A stretch of DNA of 10,343 nucleotides from Candidatus Rokuibacteriota bacterium (GTDB lineage Bacteria > Methylomirabilota > Methylomirabilia > Rokubacteriales > CSP1-6). The position numbers and the translations under genes were made by a program. Below, piece after piece: positions 1-6,362 of this stretch. Below the pieces are notes generated by a model. The model was not told the DNA's origin and searched no databases. It was given only the letters and a program-made list of their open reading frames with translations. The number at the start of each line of letters is the position of its first letter. The stretch's first letter is position 1. The DNA lies in assembly GCA_003221595.1 (NCBI GenBank), contig QHSM01000105.1:1-10343 (forward strand), in the 5' to 3' direction.

Positions 1-980
1 AGGCGACACGCGCCGAGCTGCGTCGCAGCGGGCCGCCCGCGAGGCACCGCCGGCTCGAGGCCTTCATCTTCTCGGTATTTCCCGAGCCCGCCCGTCTGGG
101 CGCGGCGCTCGCGCTCTTCAGGCTCTACAGACGTTCGGGTCTTCGCGCCCTCGTGCGGGCGACGGGCGTGCTCCGGAGGTTCCCGCGACTGGCGGCGATG
201 GAGGCGCTCCTCGAGGACGTTCCCGGCGCGGCGCCGCTTCCCCGAGTCGTGCCGGCGCGGGGGCGTACGCGAGGGCGCGTCGGGCTCCTCACCGGATGCG
301 TTCAGCGCCACCTCTATCCGGGCGTGAACCGCGACACGGCCCGCCTCCTCGCCCTGGCGGGCTTCGAGGTCGTGATACCGCGGTCCCAGGGGTGCTGCGG
401 CGCCCTGGAGCTTCACGCCGGCCGAGCGGACGCCGCCGAGGCCCGCGCTCGCGCGCTCGCCGTCGCGTTTCCCGACGACCTCGATTTCGTCGTCACCAAC
501 GCGGCGGGCTGCGGCGCGGCGATGAAGGAGTACGGCCACCGGATCCCCGAGCTGTCGGGCTTCGCCGCGCGCGTCCGCGACGTCGTCGAGCTGCTGGTCG
601 CGGCGGATCTTCCGCTCGGAGCTCTCGATTTGACGGTCACGTATCACGACGCCTGTCACCTCGTGCACGGCCAGCGGCTGCGGCAAGAGCCGCGGCAGCT
701 CTTGCGCCGCATCCCCGGGCTCAGGCTCGTCGAGCTGGGGGACAGCGACCTCTGCTGCGGGAGCGCGGGCGTCTACAATCTGCTCGAGCCGGGCCTGGCG
801 GGCGACCTGCTCGATCGAAAGCTCGCGCGAATCAGGGAGACCGGGGCGCGGGTGGTCGCGGCCGCGAATCCGGGGTGCCTCCTGCAGATCGCGCGAGGCT
901 GTCGCGAGCGCGGTCTGGACGTGGCGCTCGTTCATCCCGTAGAGTTGCTGGCGAGGGCTGCCGATGCGTATCAGGGTTAG
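1..980 (+). CDS. glcF: Glycolate oxidase iron-sulfur subunit, GlcF-like (5' partial)
   Basis: Iron-sulfur subunit of glycolate oxidase (GlcDEF), which passes electrons from glycolate oxidation towards the membrane quinone pool. The open frame runs in from the left edge (first full codon at 3), so 325 C-terminal residues are visible and the N-terminal ferredoxin-like domain with its CxxC clusters lies outside. A GTG at 153 is internal, because recognisable GlcF sequence continues before it. Two CCG (cysteine-rich, PF02754-type) domains are seen. The first has GCV at 294-302, a Cys-Cys-Gly at 393-401 and a lone Cys at 510. The second has YHDACH near 642-659, Cys-Cys-Gly at 753-761 and PGC at 870-878. 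This duplicated layout is typical of GlcF, GlpC and heterodisulfide-reductase-type subunits. GlcF rather than GlpC is chosen from overall sequence and from the Lut genes behind it. Its 3' end overlaps the cupin start by 17 bases. Confidence 0.88.
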   Translation, partial: ATRAELRRSGPPARHRRLEAFIFSVFPEPARLGAALALFRLYRRSGLRALVRATGVLRRFPRLAAMEALLEDVPGAAPLPRVVPARGRTRGRVGLLTGCVQRHLYPGVNRDTARLLALAGFEVVIPRSQGCCGALELHAGRADAAEARARALAVAFPDDLDFVVTNAAGCGAAMKEYGHRIPELSGFAARVRDVVELLVAADLPLGALDLTVTYHDACHLVHGQRLRQEPRQLLRRIPGLRLVELGDSDLCCGSAGVYNLLEPGLAGDLLDRKLARIRETGARVVAAANPGCLLQIARGCRERGLDVALVHPVELLARAADAYQG

Positions 981-1287
981 GGACCACGCGAAGCTCCAGC
1001 CGGACAAGATGGCGAAGATCGCCCTGGCCACCACGCCGCGGGCACAGCTGGATCTCTACTGTGTGGCGCCGGGCCAGGACCAGAAGCCTCACACGCACGG
1101 AGACCAGGACAAGTTCTATGTCGTCCTCGAAGGGCGGGGACGCTTCCGGCTCGGCGCCGCCGAGCACACCCTGGAGGTCGGCGACGCGCTCGTCGCCCCG
1201 GCGGGCGTCGAGCACGGCCTCGTCAACGACGGCGCCGCGCCGCTCCTTGTCCTGGTCGTGGTGACCCCGCCCCCGCCACACGCATGA
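964..1287 (+). CDS. Small single-domain cupin protein
   Basis: A 107-residue protein that is one cupin beta-barrel. Motif 1 is PHTHGDQDKFYVVLEG (residues 42-57): His43 and His45 are the usual metal ligands, while the usual Glu position is occupied by Asp49. Motif 2 matches G(x)5PxG(x)2H(x)3N exactly, with G73, P79, G81, H84 and N88. With three His and an Asp a metal site is plausible. Start ATG at 964 lies inside the end of glcF, 6 bases after a GAGGG, and the stop overlaps the lutA ATG (ATGA), so translation is probably coupled to both neighbours. Small cupins range from isomerases and dioxygenases to pure ligand-binding proteins, so the substrate cannot be named. Its place between two hydroxy-acid oxidation genes suggests it binds or modifies a related small acid, or serves as a sensor; this is inference. 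The C-terminal tail is proline-rich. Confidence 0.85.
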   Translation: MRIRVRDHAKLQPDKMAKIALATTPRAQLDLYCVAPGQDQKPHTHGDQDKFYVVLEGRGRFRLGAAEHTLEVGDALVAPAGVEHGLVNDGAAPLLVLVVVTPPPPHA

Positions 1288-2018
1288 CCGCGCGCCGGCG
1301 CGTCTCGCTGATGGTGACGTGCCTGGGCGACCTGTTCTTTCCCGATGTCGGCTTCTCGATCGTGCGACTGCTCCGGAGACTCGACGTGGTCGTGGACGTT
1401 CCCCCGGCGCAGACGTGCTGCGGTCTTCCGCTGTTCAACTCCGGCTATCACGCCGAGGCCCGGGCGGTCGCCGCGCGCACGGCGGAGCTCTTCAGGGATT
1501 CGGAGCACGTCGTCGTGCCGTCGGGCTCGTGCGCCTGGATGGTCAAGCACGAGTACCCCGGGCTCCTGGCCGAGTCCGGGCTCGCCGCGCTCGCGGGCGA
1601 GGTGGCCGCCCGCACGTACGAGCTCTCGCAGTTCCTGGTCCGCGTGCTCGGCGCGACCCGGTTCACGTCGGCCGTGCCCGGACGCGTCACCTATCACGAT
1701 TCGTGTCACCTCCTCCGTGGCCTTCACGAGTCCAGGAGCCCGCGGACACTTCTCGAGAACCTGAGCGGAGCCGAGCTCGTCGACCTGCCCGGAGCCGACG
1801 AGTGTTGCGGCTTCGGCGGCTCGTTCTCGGTGCGGCTGCCCGAGGTCTCCACGCAGATCCTCGACAAGAAGCTCGCGAACGTCGAGGCGACCGGCGCCGG
1901 CTGCCTGGTCGCCTGCGACGCCGGCTGCCTCATGCAGATGCGCGGGGGGCTGACGCGCCGGAAATCGCCGGTGCGGGCGCTGCACCTCGCCGAGGTGCTC
2001 GACGGAGGCCGCCCCTGA
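1284..2018 (+). CDS. lutA: L-lactate utilisation protein LutA, (Fe-S)-binding oxidoreductase
   Basis: A 244-residue protein with two CCG domains, the usual length for LutA (YkgE). It works with LutB and LutC in the cytoplasmic complex that oxidises L-lactate to pyruvate. Visible cluster-binding motifs are Cys13; Cys45-Cys46-Gly in QTCCGLP; Cys83 in SGSC; HDSCH with Cys141; Cys174-Cys175-Gly in ECCGFGG; and Cys211/Cys215 near the end. The CCGFGG form and the short length without an N-terminal ferredoxin domain separate it from the upstream GlcF-like protein, although the two share the same fold and repeat order. The ATG at 1284 overlaps the cupin stop in ATGA with no clear Shine-Dalgarno, so it probably depends on translational coupling. 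The gene ends in a TGA that overlaps the proposed lutB start. Confidence 0.9.
   Translation: MTARRRVSLMVTCLGDLFFPDVGFSIVRLLRRLDVVVDVPPAQTCCGLPLFNSGYHAEARAVAARTAELFRDSEHVVVPSGSCAWMVKHEYPGLLAESGLAALAGEVAARTYELSQFLVRVLGATRFTSAVPGRVTYHDSCHLLRGLHESRSPRTLLENLSGAELVDLPGADECCGFGGSFSVRLPEVSTQILDKKLANVEATGAGCLVACDAGCLMQMRGGLTRRKSPVRALHLAEVLDGGRP
2004..2008 (+). promoter_or_regulatory. Shine-Dalgarno GGAGG deciding the lutB start
   Basis: A perfect GGAGG lies inside the last codons of lutA and is followed after 6 bases by CTG at 2015. No ATG, GTG or TTG in the lutB frame has such a site. Its spacing is optimal for a start at the CTG, and it is the main evidence for that choice. Confidence 0.7.
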
Positions 2019-3433
2019 GCGATCATCAGCTCGCCGCTCCGCTCCGGCAGCGCGCCGACGGCGCGCTCCACGATCCGTTCCTCCAGCAGGCACTCACGAT
2101 CGCCACCACCAAGTTCATCGACCTGCGCCGCGAGGCCTTCGCGGGCTTTCCCGAGGGCGAAGCCCTGCGGGACCAGGCGCGGGCGATCAAGGAAGCGACC
2201 CTCCAGCGGCTCGATCACCATCTGGAGACGCTCGTCGGCAACATCGAGCGGCTGGGCGGCCACGTCCACTACGCCGCCAGCTCCGAAGAGGCGCGCCGGA
2301 TCGTGGTCGACATCGCGCGGCGGGCCGGCGCGCGCATGGCCGTGAAATCGAAATCGATGGCGACCGAGGAGATCGACCTCAACGAGGCGCTCGAGCGCGA
2401 GGGGATCACGCCGGTCGAGACGGACCTGGGCGAATACATCATCCAGCTCGCCCACGAGCGTCCCTCCCACATCATCGCGCCGGCGATCCACAAGACGAAG
2501 GGGCAGGTGGCCGAGCTGTTCAGCCGCGAGCTCAAGCGGCCCGTGGAGGCCGACCCCGAGGAGCTGACGCGGATCGCCCGCGCCGAGCTCCGACAGAAAT
2601 TCCTGCAGGCGGACATCGGGATCACCGGCGCCAACTTCGCCGTGGCCGACACGGGGACGGTCGTGCTCGTGACCAACGAGGGCAACGGCCGGATGGTCAC
2701 CTCGCTGCCACGGGTCCACGTGGCCGTGATGGGCGCCGAGAAGGTCGTGCCCTCGATGACCGATCTGATGGTCTTTCTCGCCATCCTGGCGAAGAGCGCG
2801 ACGGGCCAGAAGCTCTCGGTGTACACCACGCTCGTCCGCGGCCCGCGGCGGGCGGGCGAGCTCGAGGGGCCGGAGGAGTTCCACCTGGTCCTGCTCGACA
2901 GCGGGCGGATCGCCCAGCTCGGCGGCCCTCTCCGCGAGGCGCTCAGCTGCCTGCGCTGCGGGGCCTGCCTGAACGTGTGTCCGGTGTACCGGCAGATCGG
3001 CGGCCACGCCTACGGCCACACGTACCCCGGGCCCATCGGCATCCTCCTGACCGCGATGCTCGAGGGCACGGGCTCGGTGAAGGAGCTGGCTCACGCCTCC
3101 TCGCTCTGCGGCGCCTGCGCCGACGCGTGCCCCGTACGGATCGACATCCCGAAGATGCTGATCGAGCTGCGGCGCGAGGTTGGCGACCAGAAGATCGCGC
3201 CGTGGATCGAGCGCGTCACGTTCAAGCTCCTGGCGCAGGTGCTCGTGCGGCCGGCGCTCTACCGGCTCGCCGCGCGGGTCGGTCGCGTCCTGCAGCGCCC
3301 GTTCGCCCGCGGCGGCACGATCAGCGGCCTTCCGCTCTTCCTGGACGACTGGACGCGCACGCGCGATCTGCCGCCGGTGGCGGCGCGGACGTTCCAGGAG
3401 CGCTGGGCCGCGGAGCGAGAGGCCGCGCCGTGA
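2015..3433 (+). CDS. lutB: L-lactate utilisation protein LutB, LUD domain plus 2x[4Fe-4S] (CTG start)
   Basis: Iron-sulfur core subunit of the LutABC lactate-oxidation complex, 472 residues, matching the usual LutB length. Residues about 20-300 form the LUD domain (KSKSMATEEIDLNEALE at 111-127, DLGEYI at 137-142, TGANFAVADTGT at 204-215). A ferredoxin-type pair of cluster sites follows: CLRCGACLNVCP (Cys312, 315, 318, 322) and CGACADACP (Cys365, 368, 372). The C-terminal tail ends in the DDWTRTRDLPP segment usual for LutB. Family similarity begins before residue 20, but the first in-frame ATG/GTG is about 95 codons in and would cut into the LUD domain. The CTG at 2015 overlaps the lutA stop (CTGA) and follows GGAGG by 6 bases, so it is taken as the start. 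The 3' end overlaps lutC by 4 bases. Confidence 0.9.
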   Translation: MSDHQLAAPLRQRADGALHDPFLQQALTIATTKFIDLRREAFAGFPEGEALRDQARAIKEATLQRLDHHLETLVGNIERLGGHVHYAASSEEARRIVVDIARRAGARMAVKSKSMATEEIDLNEALEREGITPVETDLGEYIIQLAHERPSHIIAPAIHKTKGQVAELFSRELKRPVEADPEELTRIARAELRQKFLQADIGITGANFAVADTGTVVLVTNEGNGRMVTSLPRVHVAVMGAEKVVPSMTDLMVFLAILAKSATGQKLSVYTTLVRGPRRAGELEGPEEFHLVLLDSGRIAQLGGPLREALSCLRCGACLNVCPVYRQIGGHAYGHTYPGPIGILLTAMLEGTGSVKELAHASSLCGACADACPVRIDIPKMLIELRREVGDQKIAPWIERVTFKLLAQVLVRPALYRLAARVGRVLQRPFARGGTISGLPLFLDDWTRTRDLPPVAARTFQERWAAEREAAP

Positions 3434-4176
3434 CCACCCGGGCCGAGTTCTTCGCGAGGATCCGCGGCGAGCTTCGCAAGAAGCCGGCGCTGTTCGCCGC
3501 GTCGACCGCGGCCCGGCCGGAGCATCCGGCGACCCAGGCCGACGCGATTCGCCGCGAGCTGGCCGAGCGGTGGCCCGAGACCCTGGAAGCGTTCCGCCTC
3601 GAGTTCGAGCGCGTGGCCGGGGTGTTCCACCGCGTCGCGTCCCTCGACGACGTCGCCCCGACGATCGACCGCATCGCCCGCGAGCGCGGCGCCCGGGAGC
3701 TGGTGAGCTGGCACGCCGCGTCCGTCGCCGGCGACGGGCTGTCGCGCGCCCTCACGGCGCGCGGGCTGGGCGTGCACGAGATGCCGGCCGGCGAGGCGGC
3801 CGATGGCGCCGAGCGCGCGCGGCTCCGGGCGATCACCGCCCGCGCCGATCTCGGGCTCACGGGCGTCGATCTGGCGGTCGCCGAGACCGGCACGCTCGTT
3901 CTCGTGTCGGGCGCCGGCCGGCCGCGCTCGACGTCGCTGCTGCCGCCCTGCCACATCGCCCTGTTCGATCGCACCGCGCTCGTCGAATCGCTGCCTCAGG
4001 TCGGCGTGTTTCTCGAGGCCTGGCACCGAGACGGCGCGCCGCCGGCCGATGGCGCCGTCGTCAACTTCATCACGGGTCCGAGCCGGACTGCGGACATCGA
4101 GCTCACCCTGACGCGCGGGGTGCACGGGCCGAAGGAAGTGCACGCGATCTTCGAGGACGGGGGCCTTCGTGGCTGA
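3430..4176 (+). CDS. lutC: L-lactate utilisation protein LutC, LUD domain
   Basis: Third component of the lactate-oxidation complex, 248 residues, close to LutC/YkgG size. It carries a single LUD domain without iron-sulfur cysteines. Signature stretches are GLTGVDLAVAETGTLVL (residues 142-158), SLLPPCHIAL (169-178) and FITGPSRTADIE (213-224), the last being the typical LutC C-terminal motif. The GTG at 3430 overlaps the lutB stop as GTGA and has GAGAGG 7 bases before it. An earlier in-frame start would run far into lutB, so GTG is preferred. The same LUD core occurs in LutB, and together with LutA the set is complete. The 3' end overlaps the next gene by 8 bases, which points to one transcript. 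Confidence 0.92.
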   Translation: MTTRAEFFARIRGELRKKPALFAASTAARPEHPATQADAIRRELAERWPETLEAFRLEFERVAGVFHRVASLDDVAPTIDRIARERGARELVSWHAASVAGDGLSRALTARGLGVHEMPAGEAADGAERARLRAITARADLGLTGVDLAVAETGTLVLVSGAGRPRSTSLLPPCHIALFDRTALVESLPQVGVFLEAWHRDGAPPADGAVVNFITGPSRTADIELTLTRGVHGPKEVHAIFEDGGLRG

Positions 4177-4570
4177 GCGGTACTTCACGGCGGCCGACGT
4201 GGAGGCGCTCATCCCCAGGCTCACCCGGATCATGGAACGGGTGATGGCGGCTCACTCGGAGGCCGGTGCGGTGCGGGATCGGCTCCAGGCCGAGCAGCAG
4301 CGGATCGCCGCGGCCGGCGGCGCCGTGCTCGACCGCCGCGCCTGGCGCGCCGGCAAGGAGCGCGTCGAGCAGCTGACCGGCGAGATCCAGCGAGGGCTCG
4401 ACGAGATCGCGAAGCTCGGCGGAGCCCCGAAGGATCTCGGCCTCGGGCTGGTCGACTTTCTCCATCTCCGCGACGGCGAGGAGGTCAACCTCTGCTGGAA
4501 GTACGGCGAGCGTGAAATCCGCCACTGGCACGGACTGGACGAAGGCTACGCCGGGAGAAAGCCCCTCTGA
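4169..4570 (+). CDS. DUF2203 family protein
   Basis: A 133-residue protein of unknown function that matches the DUF2203 pattern. It opens with YFTAADVEALIPRL, has a central helical stretch rich in Ala, Glu, Arg and Gln (about residues 20-80, probably coiled-coil-like), and ends with the conserved LGLVDFLHLRDGEEVNLCWK and HWHGLDEGYAGRKPL segments. In this family the closing part (W.GE..I..WH..DEG..GR.PL) is the best conserved. No catalytic motif or membrane segment is visible, so a cytoplasmic protein is likely. The start is GTG at 4169, overlapping lutC by 8 bases and preceded by a G-rich run (4159-4163). The stop shares one base with the next ATG (TGATG). Its link to lactate or glycolate metabolism is known only from position. 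Confidence 0.85.
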   Translation: MAERYFTAADVEALIPRLTRIMERVMAAHSEAGAVRDRLQAEQQRIAAAGGAVLDRRAWRAGKERVEQLTGEIQRGLDEIAKLGGAPKDLGLGLVDFLHLRDGEEVNLCWKYGEREIRHWHGLDEGYAGRKPL

Positions 4571-5316
4571 TGCCCTACCGCGCGGTCCTCTTCGATCTCT
4601 TCGACACGCTGGTCCGCTTCGATCGCGAGCGCATGCCCGAGATCCAGATCAACGGCAAGGTCGTGCGCTCCTCCGCCGGCATGCTGCACGGCATCCTGCG
4701 AACGCAGGCGCCCGAGATCGGCCTCGAGGCGTGCTACGAGGCGCTCGGCGCGAGCTGGCGGGAGGCCGAGCGCCTCCGCGCGCTGGACCACCGCGAGGTC
4801 TCGGCGCTCGATCGCTTCGCCCACTTCTTCCGTGAGCTCGGGCTGGACGAGTCGGCGCTGCCGGCGGGCTTCGGCCGCGCCCTGATCGACGCCCATCGCG
4901 GGGCGCTCGGGGGCGCCGCGGAGTTCCCGGCGCACCACGGCCCGCTGCTGCGCCGGCTCGCCGAGCGCTACCGGCTCGCCGTCGTCTCGAACTTCGACTA
5001 CACGCCCACGGCGCTCGACATCCTCGGACGCGCAGGTGTCGTGGAGCTCTTCGACACCATCGTCGTCTCGGACGAGGTCGGCTGGCGCAAGCCGCGGCGC
5101 GATATCTTCGACGTCGCGCTCGCCCGTCTCGGCGTTCCGGCCGACGCGTCGCTCTTCGTCGGCGACCGGGCCGACATGGACGTGCTGGGAGCCCAGCAGA
5201 TCGGAATGGACGCGGCGTGGATCAACCGGGACCGCGAGCCTTTGCCGTCCGGGGTCGCGCCGCCGACCTACGAAATTCGCGATCTCGGCGAGCTGGGCCC
5301 GATCCTGGGCGTCTGA
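4570..5316 (+). CDS. HAD-superfamily hydrolase, atypical motif I
   Basis: A 248-residue haloacid-dehalogenase-superfamily enzyme with a C1-type helical cap (about residues 20-110). Motif I is FDLFDTL with the nucleophile Asp9; the +2 position, normally the acid/base Asp in phosphatases, is Phe11, with Asp at +3. Motif II is VVSN (Ser140), motif III is Lys174 in WRKP, and motif IV is GDRADMD (Asp199 with Asp202/Asp204). Motif IV keeps the Mg2+-binding form, so a phosphatase-like reaction is still plausible, but the altered motif I makes the chemistry uncertain. The substrate is unknown. A role making glycolate from phosphoglycolate would suit the operon but is only a guess, and the missing +2 Asp argues against it. 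The ATG shares a base with the preceding TGA; GGGAGA at 4553-4558 is a slightly distant ribosome site. Confidence 0.85.
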   Translation: MPYRAVLFDLFDTLVRFDRERMPEIQINGKVVRSSAGMLHGILRTQAPEIGLEACYEALGASWREAERLRALDHREVSALDRFAHFFRELGLDESALPAGFGRALIDAHRGALGGAAEFPAHHGPLLRRLAERYRLAVVSNFDYTPTALDILGRAGVVELFDTIVVSDEVGWRKPRRDIFDVALARLGVPADASLFVGDRADMDVLGAQQIGMDAAWINRDREPLPSGVAPPTYEIRDLGELGPILGV

Positions 5317-5364
5317 ATCGGCGGCGGGGGCTGGCGCGTCTAAAGGTCGAGGCACAGAAGACCC

Positions 5365-6303
5365 ATGGCGACAGCACGCAAGGTGATCATCGTCGGCTCG
5401 GGCCCGGCCGGCTACACGGCGGCCGTCTACGCCGCGCGCGCCAACCTGGCGCCGCTCATGCTGACGGGCATCCAGGCCGGCGGCCAGCTCACGCTCACCA
5501 CGCTCGTCGAGAACTACCCCGGCTTCGTCGACGGCGTCCAGGGGCCCGAGCTGATGGAGACGATGCGCAAGCAGGCGGAGCGCTTCGGCACCGAGATGAT
5601 CGCCGAGGACGCGACGTCGGTGGACTTCGGTCGCCGGCCCTTCGTGGTGCGCGCCGGCGACGCGAGCTACGAGAGCGACACGGTGATCCTCGCGACCGGG
5701 GCCACCGCGAAGCTCCTCGGGCTCGACGCCGAGACCAAGCTCATGGGTCGCGGCGTGTCGACGTGCGCCACGTGCGACGGCTTCTTCTTCAAGGACCGGA
5801 ACATCATGGTGGTGGGCGGCGGCGACTCCGCGATGGAGGAGGCGCTCTACCTCGCGCGGCTCGGCCGGAAGGTCGAGGTGGTCCACCGTCGCGACAGCCT
5901 CCGCGCCTCCAAGTTCATGCAGGATCGCGCGCGTGAGAACCCCAAGATCGAGTTCATCTGGAACAGCGCCGTCGACGACATCCTCGACGTCCAGGGGGGC
6001 AAGGTCACCGCGGTCCGCCTCAAGAACCTCAAGACCGGCGCCCTCGACGAGCGTCCCGTCGACGGCCTCTTCATCGCGATCGGGCATCGTCCGAACACCG
6101 AGATCGTTCGCGGCCAGATCGACCTCTTGCCCAACGACTACGTCAAGGTCGTCCCGGGGACGACGCAGACGTCGGTGCCCGGTGTCTTCGCCGCCGGGGA
6201 CGTCCAGGATCACGTCTACCGGCAGGCGGTGACCGCCGCCGGCACCGGCTGCATGGCCGCGCTCGAGGCCGAGCGCTACTTGGAGAGCCCGCAGCCGCGC
6301 TAG
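5365..6303 (+). CDS. trxB: Thioredoxin-disulfide reductase (NADPH), low-molecular-weight type
   Basis: Flavoenzyme of 312 residues that moves electrons from NADPH through FAD and a CxxC disulfide to thioredoxin-type proteins. The N-terminal FAD-binding motif is GSGPAG (11-16). The redox-active CATC is at 134-137, inside the NADPH domain, the place expected for bacterial TrxB. The second nucleotide motif GGGDSAMEEA (151-160) is followed by HRRDSLRAS (174-182), the HRRxxxR pattern of NADPH preference. The C-terminal FAD contact is FAAGDV (275-280). All catalytic elements are present and the length is normal. A 48-base gap separates it from the HAD gene with no clear promoter or strong ribosome site (weak AAG/GAGG only). 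Just downstream lie a probable selenocysteine glutaredoxin and an FTR-like subunit, both plausible partners. Confidence 0.96.
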   Translation: MATARKVIIVGSGPAGYTAAVYAARANLAPLMLTGIQAGGQLTLTTLVENYPGFVDGVQGPELMETMRKQAERFGTEMIAEDATSVDFGRRPFVVRAGDASYESDTVILATGATAKLLGLDAETKLMGRGVSTCATCDGFFFKDRNIMVVGGGDSAMEEALYLARLGRKVEVVHRRDSLRASKFMQDRARENPKIEFIWNSAVDDILDVQGGKVTAVRLKNLKTGALDERPVDGLFIAIGHRPNTEIVRGQIDLLPNDYVKVVPGTTQTSVPGVFAAGDVQDHVYRQAVTAAGTGCMAALEAERYLESPQPR

Positions 6304-6347
6304 CTCGTGTATCATGGCTTGCGGAAACGAAAACCCGCTGCCGCGAC

Positions 6348-6353
6348 AAGGAG
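6348..6353 (+). promoter_or_regulatory. Shine-Dalgarno AAGGAG of the selenocysteine glutaredoxin gene
   Basis: AAGGAG ends 9 bases before the ATG at 6363, so it is well placed to start the short frame that runs into the TGA. A strong start signal in front of what would otherwise be a 12-codon frame argues that the full gene is translated. Confidence 0.7.
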
Positions 6354-6362
6354 AGCGACGAC

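Noticed and set aside
1319..2014. Upstream extension of lutB across the whole of lutA
   Set aside because: The extension is Arg/Pro/Ala-rich shadow sequence over lutA. LutB similarity and a good ribosome site support a start at 2015.
4570..5316. Calling the HAD gene an L-2-haloacid dehalogenase that feeds 2-hydroxy acids to the operon
   Set aside because: Motif I lacks the +2 Asp as in dehalogenases, but motif IV is the Mg2+-type GDxxxxD rather than the dehalogenase SxNxxD form.
4546..6315. Long minus-strand open frame (589 codons) opposite the HAD and trxB genes
   Set aside because: It is the antisense shadow of strongly coded genes in GC-rich DNA; the product is a charged low-complexity sequence without a recognisable domain.
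6280..6315. Possible sigma-70 promoter before the redoxin gene (TTGGAG and TATCAT)
   Set aside because: The two boxes are about 24 bases apart and the -35 box matches poorly, so cotranscription with trxB is simpler.
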